NCBI GenBank assembly: GCA_007119395.1
Contig: SKPS01000217.1
Span: forward strand, 1 to 5,106
DNA length: 5,106 nucleotides
Direction: 5' to 3'
Origin: Lentimicrobiaceae bacterium
GTDB lineage: Bacteria > Bacteroidota > Bacteroidia > Bacteroidales > SKPS01
A program made the position numbers and the translations under genes. The notes under the pieces are model-generated. The model ran no database searches, was not told where the DNA came from, and saw nothing but the letters and a program-made list of their open reading frames with translations. Within the stretch, counting starts at the first letter, position 1, and every line of letters starts with the position of its first letter. Shown piece after piece: positions 1-5,106 of the stretch.

Positions 1-146
1 GACCAGAGATACCGCTCATCGATCTCTATCCGCATCACCGGCAAGGTGCCGGTGTCGTGGATCAGACCAGGGTGCTCACGGGTACACCCCGTTGAAAGTA
101 ACAACAGCGACAGCACACCAAGCACCCATGGCCATACTCTCTTCAT
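1..146 (-). CDS. Lipoprotein, N-terminal fragment (gene runs off the left edge)
   Basis: Only the first 48 codons are in the window. The product starts MKRVWPWVLGVLSLLLLSTG followed by Cys21. This is a classic type II (lipoprotein) signal: Lys/Arg at positions 2-3, a hydrophobic core of about 15 residues and a Ser-Thr-Gly-Cys lipobox. Mature protein would be lipidated on Cys21 and anchored in the inner or outer membrane. The visible mature part includes HDTGTLPVMRIEIDERYLW. The pattern Leu-Pro-Val, beta-like strand, Asp, Leu-Trp faintly recalls the start of CotH-kinase-type surface proteins, but this is a guess from a short stretch. The start is the ATG at 146-144, directly before the signal peptide. 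Local GC is near 60%, like cydDC at the right end and unlike the plus-strand genes next door. The lipoprotein call is solid; the function is unknown. Confidence 0.8.
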   Translation of the reverse strand, partial: MKRVWPWVLGVLSLLLLSTGCTREHPGLIHDTGTLPVMRIEIDERYLW

Positions 147-165
147 GATAAGGGTATATATGCCG

Positions 166-173
166 CAAAGTAA
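166..173 (-). promoter_or_regulatory. Weak candidate -7 element for the left-edge lipoprotein gene
   Basis: Read on the minus strand this is TTACTTTG, one mismatch from the Bacteroidota -7 consensus TAnnTTTG. It lies about 20 bases before the ATG at 146, giving a leader of only around 12 bases. No good TTTG-type -33 element is seen at the expected distance upstream, so the call is tentative. Confidence 0.3.
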
Positions 174-266
174 AGGATTTTTCGGAGAACGATTTTTTGA
201 GGGGAACATCGTCGAATAACTGAAATGAATCACAAAACGTTGGTAACGGGGCTTTTAATCCTAACA

Positions 267-298
267 TTTGGCAATACCCCTGGTTTTTCATATATTTG
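267..298 (+). promoter_or_regulatory. Bacteroidota-type promoter (TTTG, 20 bases, TATATTTG)
   Basis: TTTG at 267-270 is followed after 20 bases by TATATTTG at 291-298. This matches the housekeeping promoter consensus known from Bacteroides (-33 TTTG, -7 TAnnTTTG, spacing about 19-21) at every defined base. Transcription should begin near 305, leaving an AT-rich leader of about 90 bases before the ATG at 396. It decides the start of the downstream gene, because the upstream ATG at 225 would not be on this transcript. Confidence 0.75.
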
Positions 299-395
299 CT
301 GCGATAGATTCAGCCTTGGTGGCGTTGAGTTTGGGTCGGTAGTTGAATCAAGGAATATACACTATAACAGAAAGATCCAAACAATCAAATTATTT

Positions 396-1766
396 ATGAA
401 AAAAACAAACTTATTTTTTATTTTTGCAGGTCTCTTCTTGTTGACCTCAACATCTGTATTTATTCTTGGATGTGAAAAGGAGGACAAAGACGACGACAAC
501 GGTGGTCATGACCCCGGGTTAAACTTGCACGGGTCACTTACCCAACTGGGTGAAAAAGGGAATACATTCACGGTTGACTTTGATGAGCCATTAGGAGGTG
601 TTGATCTCGATACCATTATGATCGTCAGCACCGATGGTGAAAGATCAAATGTAAGGGGCAAGGTGACCATTGAAAACCCTTTGCTGGGTGAAATGGCAAA
701 CGTGCTGCTCAACAGGCACCCGGAGCTGATCAGCTCCTACGGAAATCAATTTGAAGTCAACGTAGGATTAAAGTTTACAGAGGATGGCGTATCATTCTTA
801 GGCACCGGAGAGGGAACAGGCAAATCTTCGCTTCAGGACCCGGAGCAAGTGATTATGCGGTACGATGCCAAAGTGGGTGATGTTTTTACCGCCAGCTTTA
901 ATGGCAGAACTGAAAGAAAGCAAGTGGTATCCGTCAGCCAGGTTGGAGGCTCAACCGTTATAGAGGCCGAATTGATCGAACACAACATACCCAACCTGAT
1001 CAGTCTAAGAACATTTCATACCAAAGAAGAGGGGCTGATTGGAGGTGTGGCCTTATTGTCCGACAACACAGAAGTAAGTTTTGGAGTCACCAGTGCCAAG
1101 CCCAATGAGCCCGTTGATTTTGGAGACCACGATTTTGGCTCTATGACAGATCCAAGAGATGGTAATACCTACAAAACCATTCAAATTGGCAACCAGGTAT
1201 GGATGGCAGAAAATCTTGCTTACTTACCCAGTGTGGCAGAAGAAACCACCGGCTCTTTTACTACTCCGTATTATTATGTGTACGGATATGATGGCACCGA
1301 TACTGCTGCAGCAAAGGCAACAGACAATTACCAAACCTATGGTGTTTTGTACAACTGGCCGGCAGCTATGAATAGTTCGGCAAGCAGCAGCACCAACCCA
1401 AGTGGGGTTCAAGGTGTATGCCCCCCCGGATGGCATCTGCCAAGCGATGAAGAATGGACTCAATTGACTGATTATTTAGGGGGTGAAAATGAAGCTGGAG
1501 GCAAACTGAAAGCAACGGGCACGACTCATTGGGAGAGCCCCAATACCGATGCATCCAATGAAAGTGGCTTCACAGCCCTTCCGGGAGGGTATCATGCCGA
1601 TGAGAGATTTCGTGATATTGGAAGTTATGGCTACTGGTGGAGTGCTACAGAGAACAATGCTGATTACGCTTTTTACCGTGTTTTGCTTTATAGTCTTAAC
1701 AGGGTATACAGATTTAACAGCGACAAAGAGATGGGGCTTGCTGTTCGCTGCGTAAAAGACAATTAA
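396..1766 (+). CDS. FISUMP-domain (Fib_succ_major) surface lipoprotein
   Basis: This 456-residue protein is probably exported and lipid-anchored. Residues 1-25 form a type II signal peptide (MKKTNLFF, a long hydrophobic core, then Ile-Leu-Gly-Cys) with Cys26 as the lipidated residue. An acidic linker follows at about 28-39 (EKEDKDDDNGG), of the kind linked to surface export of Bacteroidota lipoproteins. Residues about 45-245 are beta-rich and unrecognised. Residues about 249-453 are a FISUMP domain (Fibrobacter succinogenes major paralogous domain, C-type-lectin-like). Its hallmarks are DPRDGNTYKTIQIGNQVWMA, ENL, YGVLYNW, CPPGWHLPSDEEW, SGFTALPGGY, GYWWSATE and a final VRC. Cys342 and Cys452 could pair. 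The frame opens earlier at 225, but ATG 396 is preferred: it begins an ideal signal peptide and lies downstream of the promoter at 267-298. No Shine-Dalgarno sequence is present, as is usual for the phylum. The ligand or role is unknown; adhesion or carbohydrate binding is only an inference from the fold. Confidence 0.9.
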   Translation: MKKTNLFFIFAGLFLLTSTSVFILGCEKEDKDDDNGGHDPGLNLHGSLTQLGEKGNTFTVDFDEPLGGVDLDTIMIVSTDGERSNVRGKVTIENPLLGEMANVLLNRHPELISSYGNQFEVNVGLKFTEDGVSFLGTGEGTGKSSLQDPEQVIMRYDAKVGDVFTASFNGRTERKQVVSVSQVGGSTVIEAELIEHNIPNLISLRTFHTKEEGLIGGVALLSDNTEVSFGVTSAKPNEPVDFGDHDFGSMTDPRDGNTYKTIQIGNQVWMAENLAYLPSVAEETTGSFTTPYYYVYGYDGTDTAAAKATDNYQTYGVLYNWPAAMNSSASSSTNPSGVQGVCPPGWHLPSDEEWTQLTDYLGGENEAGGKLKATGTTHWESPNTDASNESGFTALPGGYHADERFRDIGSYGYWWSATENNADYAFYRVLLYSLNRVYRFNSDKEMGLAVRCVKDN

Positions 1767-1906
1767 TAAGGAGCCCAGCCAGCATACTCATGCTTTGTCT
1801 TAATGATCGTCTTTGCTTTGAAATCGGTTTGAGTATGACAACACAAACCGAGGAGATCGAACAAGCCTTCATTCAAAGTTTGGCTGGCAAGATTACCATT
1901 GTACAT
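1763..1906 (-). CDS. Possible 47-residue small ORF, minus strand (doubtful)
   Basis: An ATG at 1906-1904 opens 47 codons ending in TAA at 1765-1763, which overlaps the TAA of the FISUMP gene on the other strand. The product starts MYNGNLASQTLNEGLFDLLG and ends KTKHEYAGWAPY. The mix of hydrophobic, charged and aromatic residues is more protein-like than most chance ORFs, and the ORF nearly fills the spacer. A stop codon (TAG at 1915-1913) lies three codons before the ATG, so it is not the tail of a longer frame. It has no recognised domain, signal peptide or promoter. It is in codon register with the antisense ORF at 1790-1918, so at most one of the two is likely to be selected as protein. It may instead be part of a repeat element. 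Confidence 0.25.
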   Translation of the reverse strand: MYNGNLASQTLNEGLFDLLGLCCHTQTDFKAKTIIKTKHEYAGWAPY

Positions 1907-1914
1907 TTCACTCT
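1767..1914. repeat. Intergenic spacer with nested inverted repeats
   Basis: This 148-base spacer carries three inverted repeats. Outer arms are CCAGCCA at 1775-1781 and TGGCTGG at 1881-1887. Inner arms are CATACTCA at 1783-1790 and TGAGTATG at 1830-1837. A third pair, TCGGTTTG at 1824-1831 and CAAACCGA at 1844-1851, overlaps the inner right arm by two bases, so those two stems compete. None is followed by a T-run, so it is not an ordinary terminator. The outer arms bound a 113-base unit that could be a degenerate mobile repeat, though no target duplication is visible. A structured leader for the downstream membrane-protein gene is the alternative. Confidence 0.4.
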
Positions 1915-1918
1915 ATGA
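1790..1918 (+). CDS. Possible 42-residue small ORF coupled to the membrane-protein gene (doubtful)
   Basis: An ATG at 1790 opens 42 codons ending in TGA at 1916-1918. This overlaps the ATG at 1915 of the next gene as ATGA, the usual geometry of translational coupling. A shorter start at 1835 gives 27 residues beginning MTTQTEEIEQAFIQSLAG. No family is recognised. It could be a small protein, a leader peptide whose translation opens the downstream start, or chance. Inverted repeats run through it, and an equally long antisense ORF exists. Confidence 0.25.
   Translation: MLCLNDRLCFEIGLSMTTQTEEIEQAFIQSLAGKITIVHFTL
1879..1909 (+). promoter_or_regulatory. Weak candidate promoter for the four-helix membrane protein
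   Basis: TTTG at 1879-1882 is followed after 19 bases by TACATTTC at 1902-1909, one mismatch from TAnnTTTG. The start of transcription would fall almost on the ATG at 1915, making the mRNA leaderless or nearly so. That is unusual, so read-through from the FISUMP gene is an equal alternative. Confidence 0.22.
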
Positions 1919-2436
1919 AAAACAGGAAATCAATTACAGCATATACCCCTAAACAACTCTCTGTTTATCAGCTCGTATATGCATCTGTCTGCATCATGGC
2001 TGTCGTTGGTTTTTTTCTGCCCTGGATGAGTGCCGGTTTTTTGGGAAGCTTTAGCGGCTTTAAGCTGGTTTCGATAGGATTAAAGTTCGGGATGTGGCAA
2101 GCCGGTTTGCTTCTCCTCATCCCGCTACTGTTTGCTTTTCTGGCAATACAAAGGATCATCCACCTGAGAGCCATTTCAGGAAAACTGATCAAAGCCTTTG
2201 AAGTGACTGTGTTGTTGATCACGAGCCTGCCGGCCGTTTACCTTATACTCCGTGTTCTCAGGAGACCCGATGTTCAGCTTGAATGGCACCATCTGGTTGA
2301 TTTTTTTGGTTATGGCTTTGCTATTTCTTTAATAGGCTGTCTGTTCGTTTTATTCAGCCCCATGTTAAAACACCGGCCTGATCGCTCATTGCTTTCTGAA
2401 ACGGTTAGAGAATCTTCTGAGGATAAAAACGCCTGA
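1915..2436 (+). CDS. Four-helix integral membrane protein of unknown function
   Basis: This is a 173-residue protein with four predicted membrane helices at about residues 18-37, 60-79, 92-113 and 127-148. The first helix ends in GFFLPWMSAG (residues 32-41); a Phe-Leu-Pro-Trp turn there is seen in many small uncharacterised membrane proteins. Between helices 1 and 2 lies a Gly/Ser/Phe-rich loop (GFLGSFSGFK). Arg and His cluster after helix 2 (QRIIHLR) and after helix 3 (LRRPD). The positive-inside rule therefore leaves the topology open for the first loop but favours a cytoplasmic C-terminus, which is polar (HRPDRS to the end). No catalytic motif or signal peptide was recognised. ATG 1915 is the only start; no ATG, GTG or TTG precedes it in frame back to a stop at 1819. 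It follows the FISUMP gene by 148 bases on the same strand and may share its transcript. Confidence 0.7.
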   Translation: MKNRKSITAYTPKQLSVYQLVYASVCIMAVVGFFLPWMSAGFLGSFSGFKLVSIGLKFGMWQAGLLLLIPLLFAFLAIQRIIHLRAISGKLIKAFEVTVLLITSLPAVYLILRVLRRPDVQLEWHHLVDFFGYGFAISLIGCLFVLFSPMLKHRPDRSLLSETVRESSEDKNA

Positions 2437-2451
2437 GCAATATACTTGCTC
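2424..2451 (-). terminator. Probable terminator of the cydDC operon at the convergent junction
   Basis: GAGCAA at 2435-2440 and TTGCTC at 2446-2451 form a perfect six-pair stem with a five-base loop. On the minus strand the hairpin is followed, after four bases, by GTTTTTA (complement of 2424-2430), giving a modest U-tract just past the cydC stop at 2459. On the plus strand no T-run follows, so it would serve the rightward gene poorly. The stem overlaps the TGA of the membrane-protein gene. Confidence 0.5.
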
Positions 2452-2458
2452 CCTGAAC

Positions 2459-4183
2459 TTACATATCGGGAGTGGTTGTGATCACCTCCATCTGTCTGCT
2501 ATAGAGAGCAGCATAGGTTCCGTTGGCTTGCATAAGAGATGAATGGGTGCCGGTTTCGGTGATCGTTCCTTTGTCCATCACCAGTATCTGGTCCATCTTT
2601 TCCATGTTCACAAGACGGTGTGTGATCATCAGCAGGGTGCGATTTTTCGATAGTTGGAAGATGGTTTCCAGAATGTTTCGTTCTGTGGTGATGTCGAGGT
2701 GGGCAGTGGCTTCGTCGAACACCCATACCGGGGTGTCTCTGAGCAGGGCTCTTGCCAGCAGCAGCCGCTGCCTTTCCCCTCCTGAGAGCTGCATACCCAG
2801 GTTGCCGGGCTCCAGGTCAAGGTGGTTGGCAAGCCTACCAATCCCTGCTCTGTCAAGACTTTGCCGCAGCACATCGTCGCTGGCATCTGGTTTGGCGATC
2901 AGCAGGTTTTCCCGGATGGTACGGTTGAAGACATGGCTGTCTTGTGAGACCACGCCAAACAGTCCGCGATACTCCTCAGTAGGGTAGGAGTGGATAGGGT
3001 GCTCACCGTAGGTGATCCCTCCGTTGTCGGGTTGGTAAAAGGCCAGCAAAAGATTGGCCACCGTACTTTTGCCACATCCGCTGGCACCTACGATGGCGGT
3101 GCGCTGACCTGGCTTAAGGGTGAAGCTTATGTTTTTCAATGTGATATGCTCTTCAATGTAGGAGAAGTTTACATTTTGGAACGAGAAGGTTTGCAAAGTG
3201 AGTGGCAATGGCTGTGGTGCTTCGGTGGTGGATGGTTCATGGCTGCCTGTGATCTTTGCAATTCCTGCTGAGGCCTCGGCGTAACCCTCCCATTGCAGGA
3301 AAGCGTTCCCCAGGCTCTGCACCGCCTCGAAGCTGGCCAGTACGCCAAAGGTGATGGCTGCCAGCACGATGGGGTTCAGCATGCCCCCCATCACCCAGGG
3401 GATCGAAAGCGCCAGGATGGTGAGCATCGAGAGGAGTGGGATCAGGGTGTTTAGACCCTCCAGCAGTCCGGCATCACCGCTGTTGTGGCGCTGCTCATTG
3501 TCGAGGGTGCGCTGCAGCGCATCGTACTGTTCGACAGTCTTTGCTGAGGTGCCCATCCATTTGGTTTCGTGGAGCCCCTGTAACTGGTCTGTCATCCAGG
3601 TGGTGAGGTTCGCTTTGGTGCGCACCTCTGTTCTGCCTCTGCCCCGCGCCAAACGCATCGCCAGTGCGGGCACGGTGACACCGTGCAGTACCAACAGACT
3701 GAAGGTAGCCCACGCCAGCACCGGATTCACAAAAGTGAGTATCACCGTGGTGATGACGCAAAAGAGGATGGCGGCCACTACAGGGGTGATGATTCGCAGG
3801 TAGACATGTTGGAGTGTGTCGATATGGTGGTGGATGGCAGCGAGTAGCTCACCGGGGCGACGAGACATAAACACCTTCAGGGGTTGACTCTCCAGGGTTC
3901 GGAACAGCATGGTGCGCATGGTGAGGAGGATCCGGAAGGTGAGGTTGTGGGCGACCACCCTTTCGGCATACCTGACGGCAGCCCTTGAGATGCCGAAGAA
4001 CCTGACCATGGCGGTGACCATGAAGAGGTCGGTGATGAGTGGCCGTTCGGCAGCGCGGGTGATGAGGTGCCCTGAGGTGCTCATCAGGCCGGCACCTGTC
4101 AGTACGGTAAACATGGCCAGCAGTGCCGCCAGGGCAAAGCCACCTTTGTGGTCCTGCAGGTAGGGGAGGAGACGGCGCATCAT
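2459..4183 (-). CDS. cydC: Heterodimeric ABC exporter subunit CydC (cytochrome bd assembly)
   Basis: CydC pairs with CydD in the inner membrane. In E. coli the CydDC complex is required for assembly of cytochrome bd oxidase; it was described as a cysteine/glutathione exporter and more recently as a heme transporter, so the true substrate is debated. The 574 residues are full length for the family. An exporter-type membrane domain covers about 1-310, with helices near 15-35, 130-151, 154-176, 247-265 and 270-290, and the family-like segment GELLAAIHHHIDTLQHVYLR at 111-130. The nucleotide-binding domain covers about 330-565: Walker A GASGCGKST (366-374), Q-loop Gln414, signature LSGGE (466-470), Walker B VWVFDEA (486-492) with Glu491, D-loop HLD and switch His522. 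All catalytic residues are intact. The first ATG overlaps the cydD stop as ATGA, preceded by GGGAGGG about four bases upstream; a second ATG follows directly. The neighbouring cydD separates this protein from other ABC exporters. Confidence 0.9.
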   Translation of the reverse strand: MMRRLLPYLQDHKGGFALAALLAMFTVLTGAGLMSTSGHLITRAAERPLITDLFMVTAMVRFFGISRAAVRYAERVVAHNLTFRILLTMRTMLFRTLESQPLKVFMSRRPGELLAAIHHHIDTLQHVYLRIITPVVAAILFCVITTVILTFVNPVLAWATFSLLVLHGVTVPALAMRLARGRGRTEVRTKANLTTWMTDQLQGLHETKWMGTSAKTVEQYDALQRTLDNEQRHNSGDAGLLEGLNTLIPLLSMLTILALSIPWVMGGMLNPIVLAAITFGVLASFEAVQSLGNAFLQWEGYAEASAGIAKITGSHEPSTTEAPQPLPLTLQTFSFQNVNFSYIEEHITLKNISFTLKPGQRTAIVGASGCGKSTVANLLLAFYQPDNGGITYGEHPIHSYPTEEYRGLFGVVSQDSHVFNRTIRENLLIAKPDASDDVLRQSLDRAGIGRLANHLDLEPGNLGMQLSGGERQRLLLARALLRDTPVWVFDEATAHLDITTERNILETIFQLSKNRTLLMITHRLVNMEKMDQILVMDKGTITETGTHSSLMQANGTYAALYSRQMEVITTTPDM

Positions 4184-4194
4184 GACACCCTCCC
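4180..4194 (-). promoter_or_regulatory. ATGA start-stop overlap and purine-rich stretch at the cydD/cydC junction
   Basis: On the minus strand GGGAGGG (complement of 4188-4194) stands four bases before the ATG of cydC, and the TGA of cydD (4182-4180) shares bases with that ATG. This supports re-initiation by ribosomes finishing cydD and fixes the cydC start. Bacteroidota rarely rely on Shine-Dalgarno pairing, so the purine stretch may be incidental. Confidence 0.6.
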
Positions 4195-5106
4195 GCTTTG
4201 GTGGTTGAGACCCGTTTGGATGAACCGGGCGTAGATACCCTGCTTCCCCATCAAGGTTTGGTGTGTTCCCCGCTCCGCAATGATGCCCTGATCCATCACC
4301 ACAATTTGGTGTGCCATCTGCACGGTTCTGAGGCGGTGCGCTATAATGAGTGTGGTTCTGTTGCTGATGAGCGCTTGTGTGGCTTGTGCAATATGGTGTT
4401 CACTTTCGGGGTCGAGGTTGGCGGTGGGCTCGTCAAGGATCAGCACGGGAGCATCTTTCAGGAAGGCTCTCGTGATGGCCAGGCGTTGCTTCTCGCCACC
4501 GCTCAGGGTGGCAGCGTTATCGAACAGCACAGTGTCGTAGCCATGCGGGAGATGTTGGATAAAGGGATGTGCCCCTGCCATCCGTGCCGCCTCTTCCACC
4601 TGCTCTCTGGTGGCCTCAGGTTTGGCCATCAGGAGGTTGTCGAGGAGGGAGGCGTTGAAGAAGTGTGGGTGTTGTGGTACCCAGGCGATGCGACTGAGCC
4701 AATGGTGATGTTCTACTTCGTGCAGCGGGATCTCTCCGATGGAGATGTTTCCCCGGGTGGGTTGCAGGAACCCCATCAGCAGGGCTGCCAGCGTAGTTTT
4801 CCCCCCGCCGCTGGGGCCCACCAGTGCGGTTAACTCGCCGCTACGGAGGTGGAGGTTTACACCGCTGAGTGCCTCAACGGCAGTGTCGGGGTAGATGTAG
4901 TGTACCCCTGAAAAGGTGATGGAGAAATGCTCAACGGGCAGCTCTTTCCGGCTGCCGCTGGCAACAGTATGGGGTGTGTCTTTGACGTCAAAAAGTGATT
5001 CAGCGGCAGCGGCGCCCTCCATCCCTGTATGGTGATGGGCACCCAGCAGCCTGAATGGGAGGTAGAACTCCGGTGCCAACAGCAGGATGAACAGCCCCGC
5101 CTGGTA
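4180..5106 (-). CDS. cydD: Heterodimeric ABC exporter subunit CydD, C-terminal part (gene runs off the right edge)
   Basis: The last 308 codons are visible and the frame is open to the window edge, so the real start lies outside; the family is about 550-590 residues. The fragment begins in the last membrane helix (YQAGLFILLL) and continues into APEFYLPFRLLGAHHHTGME, a segment typical of CydD that links the membrane domain to the ATPase. In the fragment's own numbering the nucleotide-binding domain has Walker A GPSGGGKTT (97-105), Q-loop Gln145 (WVPQHPHFF), signature LSGGEKQ (201-207), Walker B VLILDEP (221-227) with Glu226, D-loop ANLD and switch His257. All are intact. Its partner CydC follows with a four-base ATGA overlap, so translation is probably coupled and subunits made in equal amounts. 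No cydA or cydB is in the window; they may lie beyond the right edge. Confidence 0.9.
   Translation of the reverse strand, partial: YQAGLFILLLAPEFYLPFRLLGAHHHTGMEGAAAAESLFDVKDTPHTVASGSRKELPVEHFSITFSGVHYIYPDTAVEALSGVNLHLRSGELTALVGPSGGGKTTLAALLMGFLQPTRGNISIGEIPLHEVEHHHWLSRIAWVPQHPHFFNASLLDNLLMAKPEATREQVEEAARMAGAHPFIQHLPHGYDTVLFDNAATLSGGEKQRLAITRAFLKDAPVLILDEPTANLDPESEHHIAQATQALISNRTTLIIAHRLRTVQMAHQIVVMDQGIIAERGTHQTLMGKQGIYARFIQTGLNHQSGRVS

Larger units (their letters stand above)
147..395. other. Divergent intergenic region between two lipoprotein genes
   Basis: This 249-base stretch separates the leftward lipoprotein gene from the rightward FISUMP lipoprotein gene. It is AT-rich compared with both flanking GC-rich blocks. 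It holds the strong rightward promoter at 267-298 and the weak leftward element at 166-173. The frame of the FISUMP gene is open back to an ATG at 225, but the promoter sits inside that extension, so I treat it as untranslated. No RNA gene, riboswitch-like fold or clear operator repeat was found. Confidence 0.6.

Noticed and set aside
36..54. Strong hairpin CACCGGCA-AGG-TGCCGGTG
   Set aside because: It lies inside the coding part of the left-edge lipoprotein (codons for Asp-Thr-Gly-Thr-Leu-Pro-Val), with no T-run, so it is more likely a by-product of GC-rich codons than a terminator.
76..291. Minus-strand frame of 71 codons across the divergent region
   Set aside because: It overlaps the real lipoprotein start in another frame, spans both promoter candidates and has no recognisable signal or domain.
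225..395. N-terminal extension of the FISUMP protein from ATG 225
   Set aside because: A consensus promoter lies inside it and a textbook lipoprotein signal begins at ATG 396, so the extension is most likely untranscribed or untranslated for this gene.
1159..1755. Frames on both strands inside the FISUMP domain
   Set aside because: The main frame encodes a continuous, clearly recognisable FISUMP domain here, so the alternatives are shadows.
2523..3803. Several plus-strand frames of 93-154 codons opposite cydC
   Set aside because: They are antisense shadows of cydC, Ser/Arg/Cys-rich and without recognisable motifs.
4198..4833. Plus-strand frame of 211 codons opposite cydD
   Set aside because: It is antisense to well-conserved CydD motifs; its composition reflects the reverse complement of GC-rich coding DNA and it has no domain.
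4180..5079. CydD fragment starting at the TTG at 5079 as a stand-alone 299-residue ATPase
   Set aside because: The frame stays open to the window edge and the upstream residues (YQAGLFILLL) are the expected last membrane helix, so the TTG is an internal leucine codon.
1..5106. A novel defence, retroelement, CRISPR or secretion system
   Set aside because: No nuclease, helicase, reverse transcriptase, toxin, integrase or repeat-spacer array is seen on either strand; the confident genes are a transporter pair, two lipoproteins and one small membrane protein.

Overview
The window looks like a chromosomal piece from a member of the Bacteroidota. Three things point there. A promoter at 267-298 matches the Bacteroidota sigma-ABfr consensus (TTTG, 20 bases, TATATTTG). 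One gene encodes a lipoprotein with a FISUMP (Fib_succ_major) domain, a family common in that phylum. The lower-GC genes lack Shine-Dalgarno sequences. The genus cannot be told from the sequence.

Layout from left to right: (1) 1-146, minus strand, the first 48 codons of a lipoprotein gene that runs off the left edge. (2) 147-395, a divergent intergenic region with a strong Bacteroidota-type promoter facing right and a weak one facing left. (3) 396-1766, plus strand, a 456-residue lipoprotein with an unrecognised N-terminal half and a C-terminal FISUMP domain. (4) 1767-1914, an unusual spacer with nested inverted repeats and two antisense, codon-registered small ORFs; the rightward one overlaps the next gene by ATGA. 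(5) 1915-2436, plus strand, a 173-residue four-helix membrane protein of unknown function. (6) 2437-2458, a 22-base convergent junction; a hairpin at 2435-2451 next to it probably terminates the leftward operon. (7) 2459-5106, minus strand, cydD (3' part only) followed by cydC with an ATGA overlap. Together these encode the two halves of the heterodimeric CydDC ABC transporter needed for cytochrome bd assembly.

Composition splits the window. Single 60-base lines counted by eye give about 60% GC in the left-edge lipoprotein gene and in cydC, against about 47% in the FISUMP gene. The two central plus-strand genes may therefore be a block inserted between older minus-strand genes. CydD and CydC clearly work together. 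Nothing ties the FISUMP lipoprotein or the four-helix protein to them functionally. No RNA gene, CRISPR array, transposase, reverse transcriptase or complete defence or secretion system is visible. The spacer at 1767-1914 is the least explained part of the window.
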